Shown here: one piece after another, positions 1 to 9,777 of the stretch
Numbering within the stretch: position 1 is the first letter of the stretch
Layout: the number at the start of each line of letters is the position of its first letter
From: Lewinellaceae bacterium
GTDB taxonomy: Bacteria > Bacteroidota > Bacteroidia > Chitinophagales > Saprospiraceae
Length of the DNA stretch: 64,000 nucleotides
NCBI GenBank assembly: GCA_020636155.1
Contig: JACJYM010000014.1
Coordinates: forward strand, 12,204 to 76,203
Direction of reading: 5' to 3'
Translations under genes and position numbers: made by a program
The notes under the pieces: model-generated
Told to the model about the DNA's origin: nothing
Databases searched by the model: none
What the model saw: the letters and a program-made list of their open reading frames with translations, nothing else

Positions 1-3000
1 TCGTCTGCATCATCTTCGTCATTCGGATCTTCGATGTCATTCGGATCTCCATCATCTTCGCTTCCGATGTTGCCATCGCCGTCTGTATCCGGTGCATTGC
101 CCGGTGTAGAGTCTACATCCGGTTGGTCTGTAGCCGTAACATTCGCGATGTTTCTGTAATCTCCACTCGCCAATACTTTTGCAGTTATCGTCAAGGTCTT
201 CGGTGTACTAACATTTACCGTGCCTACTGTCCAATCTCCTGTCACACTGTTGTAGGCTCCTATTGGTGATGAACTCACGTATTGATACCCACTTGGCAAT
301 TGGTCATTTACTACTACTCCGGTCGCTACACTTGGTCCATTGTTGTCTACTGTTATCGTAAACACGACGTTGTCCCCTACATTCGGTGTGCTGTTATTTA
401 CTGTTTTTATCAGGTTGATGTCTACTACCTGTAAAGGTGTCACGATCGCATCGTCTGCATCATCTTCGTCATTCGGATCTTCGATGTCATTCGGATCTCC
501 ATCATCCTCGCTTCCGATGTTACCATCGCCGTCTGTATCCGGTGCATTGCCCGGCGTTGAGTCTACATCAGGTTGGTCTGTAGCCGTAACATTCGCGATG
601 TTTCTGTAATCTCCACTCGCCAATACTTTTGCAGTTATCGTCAAGGTCTTCGGTGTACTAACATTTACCGTGCCTACTGTCCAATCTCCTGTCACACTGT
701 TGTAGGCTCCTATTGGTGATGAACTCACGTATTGATACCCACTTGGCAATTGGTCATTTACTACTACTCCGGTCGCTACACTTGGTCCATTGTTGTCTAC
801 TGTTATCGTAAACACGACGTTGTCCCCTACATTCGGTGTGCTGTTATTTACTGTTTTTATCAGGTTGATGTCTACTACCTGTAAAGGTGTCACGATCGCA
901 TCGTCTGCATCATCTTCGTCATTCGGATCTTCGATGTCATTCGGATCTCCATCATCCTCGCTTCCGATGTTACCATCGCCGTCTGTATCCGGTGCATTGC
1001 CCGGCGTTGAGTCTACATCAGGTTGGTCTGTAGCCGTAACATTCGCGATGTTTCTGTAATCTCCACTCGCCAATACTTTTGCAGTTATCGTCAAGGTCTT
1101 CGGTGTACTAACATTTACCGTGCCTACTGTCCAATCTCCTGTCACACTGTTGTAGGCTCCTATTGGTGATGAACTCACGTATTGATACCCACTTGGCAAT
1201 TGGTCATTTACTACTACTCCGGTCGCTACACTTGGTCCATTGTTGTCTACTGTTATCGTAAACACGACGTTGTCCCCTACATTCGGTGTGCTGTTATTTA
1301 CTGTTTTTATCAAGTTGATGTCTACTACCTGTAACGGCGTCACGATCGCATCGTCTGCATCATCTTCGTCATTCGGATCTTCGATGTCATTCGGATCTCC
1401 ATCATCTTCGCTTCCGATGTTGCCATCGCCGTCTGTATCCGGTGCATTGCCCGGTGTAGAGTCTACATCCGGTTGGTCTGTAGCCGTAACATTCGCGATG
1501 TTTCTGTAATCTCCACTCGCCAATACTTTTGCAGTTATCGTCAAGGTCTTCGGTGTACTAACATTTACCGTGCCTACTGTCCAATCTCCTGTCACACTGT
1601 TGTAGGCTCCTATTGGTGATGAACTCACGTATTGATACCCACTTGGCAATTGGTCATTTACTACTACTCCGGTCGCTACACTTGGTCCATTGTTGTCTAC
1701 TGTTATCGTAAACACGACGTTGTCCCCTACATTCGGTGTGCTGTTATTTACTGTTTTTATCAAGTTGATGTCTACTACCTGTAACGGCGTCACGATCGCA
1801 TCGTCTGCATCATCTTCGTCATTCGGATCTTCGATGTCATTCGGATCTCCATCATCTTCGCTTCCGATGTTGCCATCGCCGTCTGTATCCGGTGCATTGC
1901 CCGGTGTAGAGTCTACATCCGGTTGGTCTGTAGCCGTAACATTCGCGATGTTTCTGTAATCTCCACTCGCCAATACTTTTGCAGTTATCGTCAAGGTCTT
2001 CGGTGTACTAACATTTACCGTGCCTACTGTCCAATCTCCTGTCACACTGTTGTAGGCTCCTATTGGTGATGAACTCACGTATTGATACCCACTTGGCAAT
2101 TGGTCATTTACTACTACTCCGGTCGCTACACTTGGTCCATTGTTGTCTACTGTTATCGTAAACACGACGTTGTCCCCTACATTCGGTGTGCTGTTATTTA
2201 CTGTTTTTATCAAGTTGATGTCTACTACCTGTAACGGCGTCACGATCGCATCGTCTGCATCATCTTCGTCATTCGGATCTTCGATGTCATTCGGATCTCC
2301 ATCATCTTCGCTTCCGATGTTGCCATCGCCGTCTGTATCCGGTGCATTGCCCGGTGTAGAGTCTACATCCGGTTGGTCTGTAGCCGTAACATTCGCGATG
2401 TTTCTGTAATCTCCACTCGCCAATACTTTTGCAGTTATCGTCAAGGTCTTCGGTGTACTAACATTTACCGTGCCTACTGTCCAATCTCCTGTCACACTGT
2501 TGTAGGCTCCTATTGGTGATGAACTCACGTATTGATACCCACTTGGCAATTGGTCATTTACTACTACTCCGGTCGCTACACTTGGTCCATTGTTGTCTAC
2601 TGTTATCGTAAACACGACGTTGTCCCCTACATTCGGTGTGCTGTTATTTACTGTTTTTATCAAGTTGATGTCTACTACCTGTAACGGCGTCACGATCGCA
2701 TCGTCTGCATCATCTTCGTCATTCGGATCTTCGATGTCATTCGGATCTCCATCATCTTCGCTTCCGATGTTGCCATCGCCGTCTGTATCCGGTGCATTGC
2801 CCGGTGTAGAGTCTACATCCGGTTGGTCTGTAGCCGTAACATTCGCGATGTTTCTGTAATCTCCACTCGCCAATACTTTTGCAGTTATCGTCAAGGTCTT
2901 CGGTGTACTAACATTTACCGTGCCTACTGTCCAATCTCCTGTCACACTGTTGTAGGCTCCTATTGGTGATGAACTCACGTATTGATACCCACTTGGCAAT

Positions 3001-3577
3001 TGGTCATTTACTACTACTCCGGTCGCTACACTTGGTCCATTGTTGTCTACTGTTATCGTAAACACGACGTTGTCCCCTACATTCGGTGTGCTGTTATTTA
3101 CTGTTTTTATCAAGTTGATGTCTACTACCTGTAACGGCGTCACGATCGCATCGTCTGCATCATCTTCGTCATTCGGATCTTCGATGTCATTCGGATCTCC
3201 ATCATCTTCGCTTCCGATGTTGCCATCGCCGTCTGTATCCGGTGCATTGCCCGGTGTAGAGTCTACATCCGGTTGGTCTGTAGCCGTAACATTCGCGATG
3301 TTTCTGTAATCTCCACTCGCCAATACTTTTGCAGTTATCGTCAAGGTCTTCGGTGTACTAACATTTACCGTGCCTACTGTCCAATCTCCTGTCACACTGT
3401 TGTAGGCTCCTATTGGTGATGAACTCACGTATTGATACCCACTTGGCAATTGATCATTTACTACTACTCCGGTCGCTACACTTGGTCCATTGTTGTCTAC
3501 TGTTATCGTAAACACGACGTTGTCCCCTACATTCGGTGTGCTGTTATTTACTGTTTTTATCAGGTTGATGTCTACTA
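1..3577 (-). repeat. Tandem array of 450-bp DUF11 units (7 complete + 1 cut)
   Basis: Units end at 3575, 3125, 2675, 2225, 1775, 1325, 875 and 425, with exactly 450 bp per step; the last is cut by the window edge. Each encodes 150 residues that begin VDINLIKTVNNSTPNVG, then a beta-sandwich DUF11 domain, then an acidic linker with DTDGDGNIGSEDDGDPND. I count about nine variable nucleotide positions among the copies, for example 3453, the 951-1020 block, 1311 and the linker at 1331-1340. All are third-position or Leu first-position changes that leave the protein unchanged. The four units 1326-3125 look identical. This indicates recent duplication or homogenisation under protein-level constraint. 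Confidence 0.95.
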
Positions 3578-6500
3578 ATGGATAAAATCCGAAATCTATC
3601 GTCATATCACCATTTGTATCATTGGCATCATCTTGCGTACCCCCAGGGCCAGGCTCAATTGTCGTTTCCGTACCAGGACTTAAGGTAATAATAGGCGATA
3701 TTACAGGTGTTCCAGGACCTCCACTTTGAATTCCATTATCGTCATTATCTACACTATCATCAGAAGTATCAGTAATACTTGAACTGGTTGGATATAGGGT
3801 AGGAACATTTGAAATTCTCACCTGATAGTTACCCGGCACTAAATTTCCGAAATAATAATTTCCACTTGCATCAGTATCATCAGTTGCAATTACGGTACCT
3901 GAAGAATTCAATAATTCCACTGTTATTCCTTCGATTCCTGTATCATTATTATTGTAAATACCATCATCTTCAAAATCTATAAATACAGTAGAACCTATAC
4001 TCATTAATTCTGGGATAAAACCGAAATCTACTGTCATATCGCCATTGGCATCATTGGCATCATCTTGAGCCCCGCCGGTACCCAATTCATTTGTTGGTTC
4101 CGTTCCAGCCATCAGATGTATAAGCGGAGAGATAACATAACCTCCACTTCCATCAGGTTGAGAACCATTATTATCGTTATCAATTTGGTCATCATTAGTG
4201 TCAACAACTGATGAGCTGGTTGGATAGGCAGTGTTCGGGTTAGGTATTCTTACATAATAATTTCCTTCCGGCAAATTACCAAAGTAATAATCACCATTAT
4301 TGTCTGTCTCATCTGTAGCAATAACATTACCTGCATCATCTAATAGCTCAACTGTGATACCCGGCAAAGGTTGCTCATTATTATCATAAATTCCATTATC
4401 ATTTGTATCGATAAACACTGTAGATCCAATGGACATTTTAGCTGGAATAAATCCAAAATCTACTGTCATATCGCCATTAGCGTCCATCGCATCATCCTGT
4501 GTTCCACCACTACCAGGTTCATTGGTTGTTTCATTACCTGGTGTTAATGTAATTAATGGAGATATTACATATCCCCCAGTACCATTGGGTTGACTACCAT
4601 TATCATCATTATCTTGACTATTATCAGCAGTATCGGTTGGAGTCGAACTGGTTGGATATGACGGATCAGGTGTTGGAATTTTTACTTGGTAAACACCAGG
4701 AACTAAATTGTCAAAAATATAGTTGCCATTTTCATCTGTCATTGTTGTTTCCAAGACATTTCCTTGATCATCTAACAATTGTAAAGTTAAATCTGGTATT
4801 CCAGCTTCACCCGGATCCTGAATACCATTATCATTATCATCAACAAAAACTGTGGAACCAATACTTACTCTAGCATAGAATCCAAAGTCAACAGTTAAAT
4901 TGGTATTACTATCTGTATCTCCATCATTAGTTGGCTCTCCATTTAGGGTTAAGGTAATTGCTTTTGATACAATGCCATATCCCGTCAAGAAATAACCATT
5001 ATCATCGTTGTTTACATTATTATCAGGATCTGGTGCTGGATCATTTCCAGTACTTGTTTGATATCCTTCTAATACCTTTCCATTATTAAAATTAGTTGGA
5101 TCAACTTGTACGATATAATCTCCAGGTGTTAAATTTTCAAATATGTAAAACCCATTAGCATCAGTAGTTGCAGTCAATCCTGTATTAACATCAGGTATCA
5201 TATCTCCATTTGTCTCTTTCCAAAGTATCAATTTTACACCCGATATTGGTGTTTCTCCTGCATCAAAGATACCATTGTTATTTACGTCATTCCAGACAAA
5301 ATTACCTAGTGACAAATCATCACAAAGATCTGCCGTAACTGTAACTTGATCTGTTGCCGTACAACCATTCTCCGTAAATACTGTAACTGTATAAGTTCTT
5401 GTTACTGTTGTTGTAGCAGTTGGGTTTGCTATTGTAATATTATTTAATCCAGTAGATGGACTCCATAAATAACCCGTAATTACATCAGTGGAACCATTAG
5501 GAATGCTACCAGTAGGATTTCCTCCGATGACAACTGGGGCACCATTACAAGACAGTTGGTCTGTACCTGCATCAGCAATTGGATCTAACCCAGGATCTTT
5601 TGTTACTGTTACTTGATCTGTTGCCGTACAACCTCCTTTTGAAACTGTCAAAGTATAGGTCTTACTATTAATATTGGTTGGTAAACAAACCTCAGGATTT
5701 GAAATGGTTGTGGAACTTAAATAAGTGCTTGGACTCCAAACAAAAGTACCACCTGCAACTGCTATTTCCTGAATAGTTCCTCCTATTTCTACACATCCGC
5801 CAGAACAAACAGACACATCGCCTTGAGCATCAGCCCAAACCAATGATCCTATTTCAATCTGATGAGTATAATCACTGTAGCATCCTCCTTGTGAATAAAC
5901 TCTTAGAGTAACTGTCCGTGTAGTTTCGGCCAAAGTATTGGGAAATGTTACTTGTTCAATTCTATCATTTGTATCTCCATCTGCTGTGACACCACCATCA
6001 AAATTCCATACATAAGTTGCATTTGCACCAGCATCTAATGCCGTAAATGTAATTTGAGTTCCAGGACAAACAAAATCCGTAGCCAAAATGTCAGATACTG
6101 GTTGTGCTTCAACAGTAACCGTAACATCATCTGTACCTTTACAACCTAGTTCGTCAGTTATCGTAACAATATAGGTTCTAGTTTCATTTGGACACACTTG
6201 AATTGAGCATCCAGTCTGACCGGTATCCCATGTACAGGTGGTTTGACCATATCCACCATTCGTACTACTGGTTAATATAACGCATTGACCATTACAAATT
6301 GCCACATTTTGACCAGCATCAACTGGTAGTACACAATCATAAAAGCCAATATCAAGTGAATGATTGGTTTCTCCAGGAAGTCCAGTAACAAAACTGATTG
6401 AGGCTTTTCCTAAAACAGGATTTGGCACTCCAAACCCTTTTATTGTTGCATCACTATCTATTAAGTCATTTTGGTTTCCATTGACATTGGGTGTAGTCAA

Positions 6501-8954
6501 AACTAAATTTTGACCATTATATTCAAAACCACCCATACTATCATCAACTACGATATAATATTGGGTTTCAAAATTTAAGTCAGTAAAATAATAATACCCA
6601 TGAGCATCCGTGGTTGTTTGTCCAACCAAAGTACCTGCGGCATCATAAATGCTAATAGAAACCCCGACTATTGGTTCTTCTCCTGGATCCTGAATACCAT
6701 TATTGTTCGTATCAATCCATACATAATCTCCAACTTCAATTGGAGCCGGCTTACAGAACACTTCAATATCACCCATACCATTTGCCTTACCAAAACCATC
6801 TAAACTATTAACGTCTGTTTGAAAAAATTCATAGGCTGTTAATGGGGATCCATCGGTTACACTAAATCTAACAACACCTTGAGACCAAGCTCTAAATGGG
6901 TCAATAACCGTAGACATGGCTTCACCCGAGCCTGCAAATTTGGCAAGACCACCGGTTGCAGTTTCAGTATGACTTAAATACGCATCACCACAGAAAAACT
7001 CCCCTCCACCGGGGCCTTCTCCATTATCAGCACCACAACCTGTTTTACCTTGAGAGACACCATTGTTTTCCAAAGTAAAAGTACCATCACCATTCGGATC
7101 AGCTCTCAAAACATCACCAGGAGCGAAAATGCTATATAGATTTGTATCATCAAGGTTAGGCGAATAGTTTTTAAATCCATATTGATCTCCAGATCTATTT
7201 CTCACACCTAAAATCATGGCTCCATCAACTTCAAATTCTAAATCTGTCAACATTGGTTGCGACACTCCGCTAGAAGGCCATATATCATCCCATGCTCCCC
7301 ATTGAGAACCTCCTCCCGCTGCTCTTGTCCAGTCAAATGGAAACGTTAATATTGGATTATTATTAAATCCTACGCCTGGGAGGTATTCATAGACATAAGC
7401 CACAGGTGTAGTACCTGCTGCCTGTCCGCTACATACTCCTCCAACATAAAGTTTGCCAGCATAATACTTTAAGGCAAATGGTCTCCAATCACCTCCGCAC
7501 CCAGGATTTGGAATAGGAATTATACCTAATAATGTAGGATTAGCAACTACTGGGTTACCAATATTGATCATAACCAATGTTTTACTATATAGATTGGTTA
7601 CATAAAGTGTTTTCCCATCATCAGATATGTCTATATCTCCAATACCAACTTTGCCTATTTTCACATAGGCATCAGGGTCATGAGAAGGAGAACCCCAATT
7701 GGCAGGTAAGTCTCTATCTGTCACTGTCCCCACATTGATTCCAAAATCGGTTGTAAGGTTTAAATATTCGTAAACAGGAGCCCCTGTTCCACTTGAATAA
7801 TCAACAGCATAAATGGCTCCCAATCCTCCAGGGCCTAAACCCACATGTCTTTTTAAGTATGCACTATAAAAAGCGATTTCGCTATATCGCTGGTAGGAAA
7901 CACCCCATAAAGATCCAACTTCTGAACCTATCGCTTCTGATGTATAAGGTGTGTAATCTTGAGAGCCCGGAAAACCAGTATTTAGATAATTAGTTGTTTC
8001 TATCGCATCTCTTGTACCTGCAGTTCCACCAGCCAGTGGATCTCCATTCACAAATGTTACAGTTGTATACAAAGGATTATCAGTATCGCAATAATCTGTT
8101 GGTATTGATATTGCTAAATCCTCAGTACAACTAGGACCACTTATATAACGTACCTGTAAGTTTTCGATATCTCCCTCAGTCGTTACGTAATAAGCATAAG
8201 GAATAACAAATTCTTCTCTATAAACTTGAGCATTAGTAAAGTCTACATTAGGAAATTCATAGGTTCCATCTGCAGCTGTTGTTGTTGTTGCATACAAGTA
8301 AGAATTGCCATCACCATCGCTTCCATATAAATTGACTGTAATACCAGAATATCCCTGATATATCTGGTCATTTATGGCGTTATAATTAAAATCACCATAA
8401 ACAACACCAGAAACCCCAGTATTACCATTAACACTAACTACATAAGTTGCCGTGTTGGTACAACCATAGTCATCAACAACAGTCAGTTTATAGGTACCTG
8501 AAGTCAAACCAGTAATGCTGCTACCTGCTTCTCCGTTGCTCCATATATAATTGACAGATCCTGAACCGGATGCAGTCACTGATATACTTCCATCGGAATT
8601 ACCACAAGTTGTATTGGTTTTACCATTTAATGTAATTGTAGGCTTTGCTCCCACAATGACTGTGATTTGATCCATCGCTTGACACCCCCCCGTTGTAGTC
8701 ATTGTAACCGAATAATTTGTCGTAGAATTTGGATTAACATACGTAAAATAATTCGTATCCCCATTACTCCACAAAAACGAAGACCCCTGTGGTAATGGCG
8801 TAACCCCGTCGGAAACAGTAAGATAAGCTGTCTCACCCTGACAAATCGTAATGTCATCACCGGCATTTACACTACATTGTGCCACAAGAATGTTGTGCAT
8901 AGTGCTAATTAAAAAAATAATGCTAACAGCATTAATAAGTAGTTTAAACCTCAT
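1..8954 (-). CDS. Giant secreted SdrD_B/DUF11 repeat adhesin (3' end outside window)
   Basis: Reading the minus strand from the ATG at 8952-8954 gives 2984 codons without a stop, so the gene continues beyond the left edge. The N-terminus MRFKLLINAV... ends in a signal peptide with cleavage expected near residue 26. Domains in order, by approximate residue: Ig/PKD-like 27-100, SprB-like 100-175, short SdrD_B-like 175-240, propeller-like segment with GDIDISDDGKTLYVTN 320-730, SdrD_B 735-870 (DYVWIDTNNNGIQDPGE), Cys-paired Ig-like domains 870-1208, four SdrD_B modules of about 144 residues 1215-1791, then 150-residue DUF11 units from residue 1794. I checked that the frame agrees at the start, in the SdrD_B region and in the DUF11 array. 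Such architecture is known from gliding or adhesive Bacteroidota surface proteins, usually exported by type IX secretion. The sorting domain would lie outside the window. Adhesion is inferred, not shown. Confidence 0.9.
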   Translation of the reverse strand, partial: MRFKLLINAVSIIFLISTMHNILVAQCSVNAGDDITICQGETAYLTVSDGVTPLPQGSSFLWSNGDTNYFTYVNPNSTTNYSVTMTTTGGCQAMDQITVIVGAKPTITLNGKTNTTCGNSDGSISVTASGSGSVNYIWSNGEAGSSITGLTSGTYKLTVVDDYGCTNTATYVVSVNGNTGVSGVVYGDFNYNAINDQIYQGYSGITVNLYGSDGDGNSYLYATTTTAADGTYEFPNVDFTNAQVYREEFVIPYAYYVTTEGDIENLQVRYISGPSCTEDLAISIPTDYCDTDNPLYTTVTFVNGDPLAGGTAGTRDAIETTNYLNTGFPGSQDYTPYTSEAIGSEVGSLWGVSYQRYSEIAFYSAYLKRHVGLGPGGLGAIYAVDYSSGTGAPVYEYLNLTTDFGINVGTVTDRDLPANWGSPSHDPDAYVKIGKVGIGDIDISDDGKTLYVTNLYSKTLVMINIGNPVVANPTLLGIIPIPNPGCGGDWRPFALKYYAGKLYVGGVCSGQAAGTTPVAYVYEYLPGVGFNNNPILTFPFDWTRAAGGGSQWGAWDDIWPSSGVSQPMLTDLEFEVDGAMILGVRNRSGDQYGFKNYSPNLDDTNLYSIFAPGDVLRADPNGDGTFTLENNGVSQGKTGCGADNGEGPGGGEFFCGDAYLSHTETATGGLAKFAGSGEAMSTVIDPFRAWSQGVVRFSVTDGSPLTAYEFFQTDVNSLDGFGKANGMGDIEVFCKPAPIEVGDYVWIDTNNNGIQDPGEEPIVGVSISIYDAAGTLVGQTTTDAHGYYYFTDLNFETQYYIVVDDSMGGFEYNGQNLVLTTPNVNGNQNDLIDSDATIKGFGVPNPVLGKASISFVTGLPGETNHSLDIGFYDCVLPVDAGQNVAICNGQCVILTSSTNGGYGQTTCTWDTGQTGCSIQVCPNETRTYIVTITDELGCKGTDDVTVTVEAQPVSDILATDFVCPGTQITFTALDAGANATYVWNFDGGVTADGDTNDRIEQVTFPNTLAETTRTVTLRVYSQGGCYSDYTHQIEIGSLVWADAQGDVSVCSGGCVEIGGTIQEIAVAGGTFVWSPSTYLSSTTISNPEVCLPTNINSKTYTLTVSKGGCTATDQVTVTKDPGLDPIADAGTDQLSCNGAPVVIGGNPTGSIPNGSTDVITGYLWSPSTGLNNITIANPTATTTVTRTYTVTVFTENGCTATDQVTVTADLCDDLSLGNFVWNDVNNNGIFDAGETPISGVKLILWKETNGDMIPDVNTGLTATTDANGFYIFENLTPGDYIVQVDPTNFNNGKVLEGYQTSTGNDPAPDPDNNVNNDDNGYFLTGYGIVSKAITLTLNGEPTNDGDTDSNTNLTVDFGFYARVSIGSTVFVDDNDNGIQDPGEAGIPDLTLQLLDDQGNVLETTMTDENGNYIFDNLVPGVYQVKIPTPDPSYPTSSTPTDTADNSQDNDDNGSQPNGTGGYVISPLITLTPGNETTNEPGSGGTQDDAMDANGDMTVDFGFIPAKMSIGSTVFIDTNDNGIYDNNEQPLPGITVELLDDAGNVIATDETDNNGDYYFGNLPEGNYYVRIPNPNTAYPTSSSVVDTNDDQIDNDNNGSQPDGSGGYVISPLIHLMAGTEPTNELGTGGAQDDANDANGDMTVDFGFIPELMSIGSTVFIDFEDDGIYNNNDTGIEGITVELLNSSGTVIATDDTDASGNYYFGNLVPGNYQVRISNVPTLYPTSSSITDTSDDSVDNDDNGIQSGGPGTPVISPIITLSPGTETTIEPGPGGTQDDANDTNGDMTIDFGFYPLVDINLIKTVNNSTPNVGDNVVFTITVDNNGPSVATGVVVNDQLPSGYQYVSSSPIGAYNSVTGDWTVGTVNVSTPKTLTITAKVLASGDYRNIANVTATDQPDVDSTPGNAPDTDGDGNIGSEDDGDPNDIEDPNDEDDADDAIVTPLQVVDINLIKTVNNSTPNVGDNVVFTITVDNNGPSVATGVVVNDQLPSGYQYVSSSPIGAYNSVTGDWTVGTVNVSTPKTLTITAKVLASGDYRNIANVTATDQPDVDSTPGNAPDTDGDGNIGSEDDGDPNDIEDPNDEDDADDAIVTPLQVVDINLIKTVNNSTPNVGDNVVFTITVDNNGPSVATGVVVNDQLPSGYQYVSSSPIGAYNSVTGDWTVGTVNVSTPKTLTITAKVLASGDYRNIANVTATDQPDVDSTPGNAPDTDGDGNIGSEDDGDPNDIEDPNDEDDADDAIVTPLQVVDINLIKTVNNSTPNVGDNVVFTITVDNNGPSVATGVVVNDQLPSGYQYVSSSPIGAYNSVTGDWTVGTVNVSTPKTLTITAKVLASGDYRNIANVTATDQPDVDSTPGNAPDTDGDGNIGSEDDGDPNDIEDPNDEDDADDAIVTPLQVVDINLIKTVNNSTPNVGDNVVFTITVDNNGPSVATGVVVNDQLPSGYQYVSSSPIGAYNSVTGDWTVGTVNVSTPKTLTITAKVLASGDYRNIANVTATDQPDVDSTPGNAPDTDGDGNIGSEDDGDPNDIEDPNDEDDADDAIVTPLQVVDINLIKTVNNSTPNVGDNVVFTITVDNNGPSVATGVVVNDQLPSGYQYVSSSPIGAYNSVTGDWTVGTVNVSTPKTLTITAKVLASGDYRNIANVTATDQPDVDSTPGNAPDTDGDGNIGSEDDGDPNDIEDPNDEDDADDAIVTPLQVVDINLIKTVNNSTPNVGDNVVFTITVDNNGPSVATGVVVNDQLPSGYQYVSSSPIGAYNSVTGDWTVGTVNVSTPKTLTITAKVLASGDYRNIANVTATDQPDVDSTPGNAPDTDGDGNIGSEDDGDPNDIEDPNDEDDADDAIVTPLQVVDINLIKTVNNSTPNVGDNVVFTITVDNNGPSVATGVVVNDQLPSGYQYVSSSPIGAYNSVTGDWTVGTVNVSTPKTLTITAKVLASGDYRNIANVTATDQPDVDSTPGNAPDTDGDGNIGSEDDGDPNDIEDPNDEDDAD
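3580..5310 (-). repeat. Four diverged SdrD_B-like modules
   Basis: Four modules of about 430 bp each encode the pattern SIGSTVFxDxxDNGIxD ... PGxYxVxI ... DxxDNDxNG ... DDANDxNGDMTVDFGF. They begin near 5306, 4866, 4436 and 4002. They differ clearly from each other in sequence, unlike the nearly identical DUF11 units next to them, so the two arrays have different duplication ages. The asparagine/aspartate-rich loops resemble the calcium-binding loops of staphylococcal Sdr B repeats, as known for the family. Confidence 0.85.
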
Positions 8955-9413
8955 CGTGTTAAATTTTAATTATAGTAGTTTTGAAATTTTCTTTTAAATG
9001 GGGGATGAAATCATTATGAAAGTAAATTGTACAACAAAGCGAATAATGATGGACATTATTCACTGCAAAACTATCTAAATAGTATTTATTGCAAACTAAT
9101 TTCATTTCTCAGGTTTGATATACAATCATGTTGACCCAATTAATTTGTGAAGCCACATAAATTGTAACATCTAATAAACATTTTGTAAAATAATTTACAG
9201 AACTGATCATATTATCTTTACTCTGAATTAAATTTTTGAACGAAGTTCGTAATGGTTAAATCATTAAAAGGTAACTTTTCTATCTGATGTTTGACGAAGA
9301 TCAATTGCGTTTTTATCCTGCATTGATACATTTTTTTAAAAATTTAGATTTAGTTCATTTGTGGTCCTGAACAGCCAAAGTCGGTAAAAAAAGGAGATTA
9401 ATTTTTCTTCTTC
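8955..9413. other. Intergenic region between the giant gene and rpsT
   Basis: About 500 bases of AT-rich DNA separate the divergent giant adhesin gene and rpsT. It holds the two promoter candidates listed separately. I see no open frame with family-like sequence, no tRNA and no strong terminator hairpin in the rest. Confidence 0.6.
9066..9095 (-). promoter_or_regulatory. Candidate promoter of the giant adhesin gene
   Basis: On the minus strand TAGTTTTG (9066-9073) matches the Bacteroidota -7 box TAnnTTTG, and TTTG (9092-9095) lies 18 bases upstream as a -33 element. It would give a leader of about 105 bases before the ATG at 8954. The spacing is slightly short, so this is a moderate call. 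Confidence 0.4.
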
Positions 9414-9450
9414 TTGTATAATTAAAAAAAGAAACTTATCTTTGCACTCC
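9414..9450 (+). promoter_or_regulatory. rpsT promoter
   Basis: TTG at 9414-9416 and TATCTTTG at 9437-9444, separated by 20 bases, fit the Bacteroidota -33/-7 promoter. The 14-mer TATCTTTGCACTCC (9437-9450) recurs exactly in front of rpmE2. Confidence 0.8.
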
Positions 9451-9472
9451 AATTTTAAAAAGCGATAAGATA

Positions 9473-9724
9473 ATGGCGAATCACAAATCTGCTAAGAAAA
9501 GAATGAGACAAGACGCAAAAAAGCGTCTGATTAACAGATATTATAAAAAATCAGCAAGAACTGCAATTGCAAAATTGAGAGAAATGTCTGATAAAAGTGA
9601 GGCTTCTACTTTTCTACCAAAAGTAGTGAGTATGATTGATAAACTTGCGAAAAAGAATACATGGCACAAAAACAAAGCCGGTAATCTTAAGAGCAGTTTG
9701 ATGAAGCACGTTAACTCTCTTTAG
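9473..9724 (+). CDS. rpsT: 30S ribosomal protein bS20
   Basis: An 83-residue, very basic protein beginning MANHKSAKKRMRQDAKKRL, the standard start of bS20, which binds 16S rRNA early in small-subunit assembly. Its length matches the family. It stands alone, with its own strong promoter ending about 23 bases before the ATG and an intrinsic terminator behind it. It is therefore a monocistronic unit not linked to the ribosomal operon at the other end of the window. Confidence 0.97.
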   Translation: MANHKSAKKRMRQDAKKRLINRYYKKSARTAIAKLREMSDKSEASTFLPKVVSMIDKLAKKNTWHKNKAGNLKSSLMKHVNSL

Positions 9725-9777
9725 AAGTAATAAAAATTATCTACTTTCGGGATTCTATCACAGAACCTGAATGATTG

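Noticed and set aside
340..3309. Seven 89-codon open frames on the plus strand, repeated every 450 bases
   Set aside because: They are antisense shadows of the DUF11 units. The differences that are silent in the minus-strand frame change amino acids in these frames (Arg/Lys, Lys/Asn), which shows that selection acts on the minus strand.
1..3577. Possible CRISPR array or satellite DNA
   Set aside because: The unit is 450 bp without spacers, is in frame and encodes a known beta-sandwich domain.
4556..4873. Open frame of 105 codons on the plus strand, rich in His and Tyr
   Set aside because: It is complementary to a SdrD_B module of the giant gene and has a composition typical of antisense of Asn/Asp codons.
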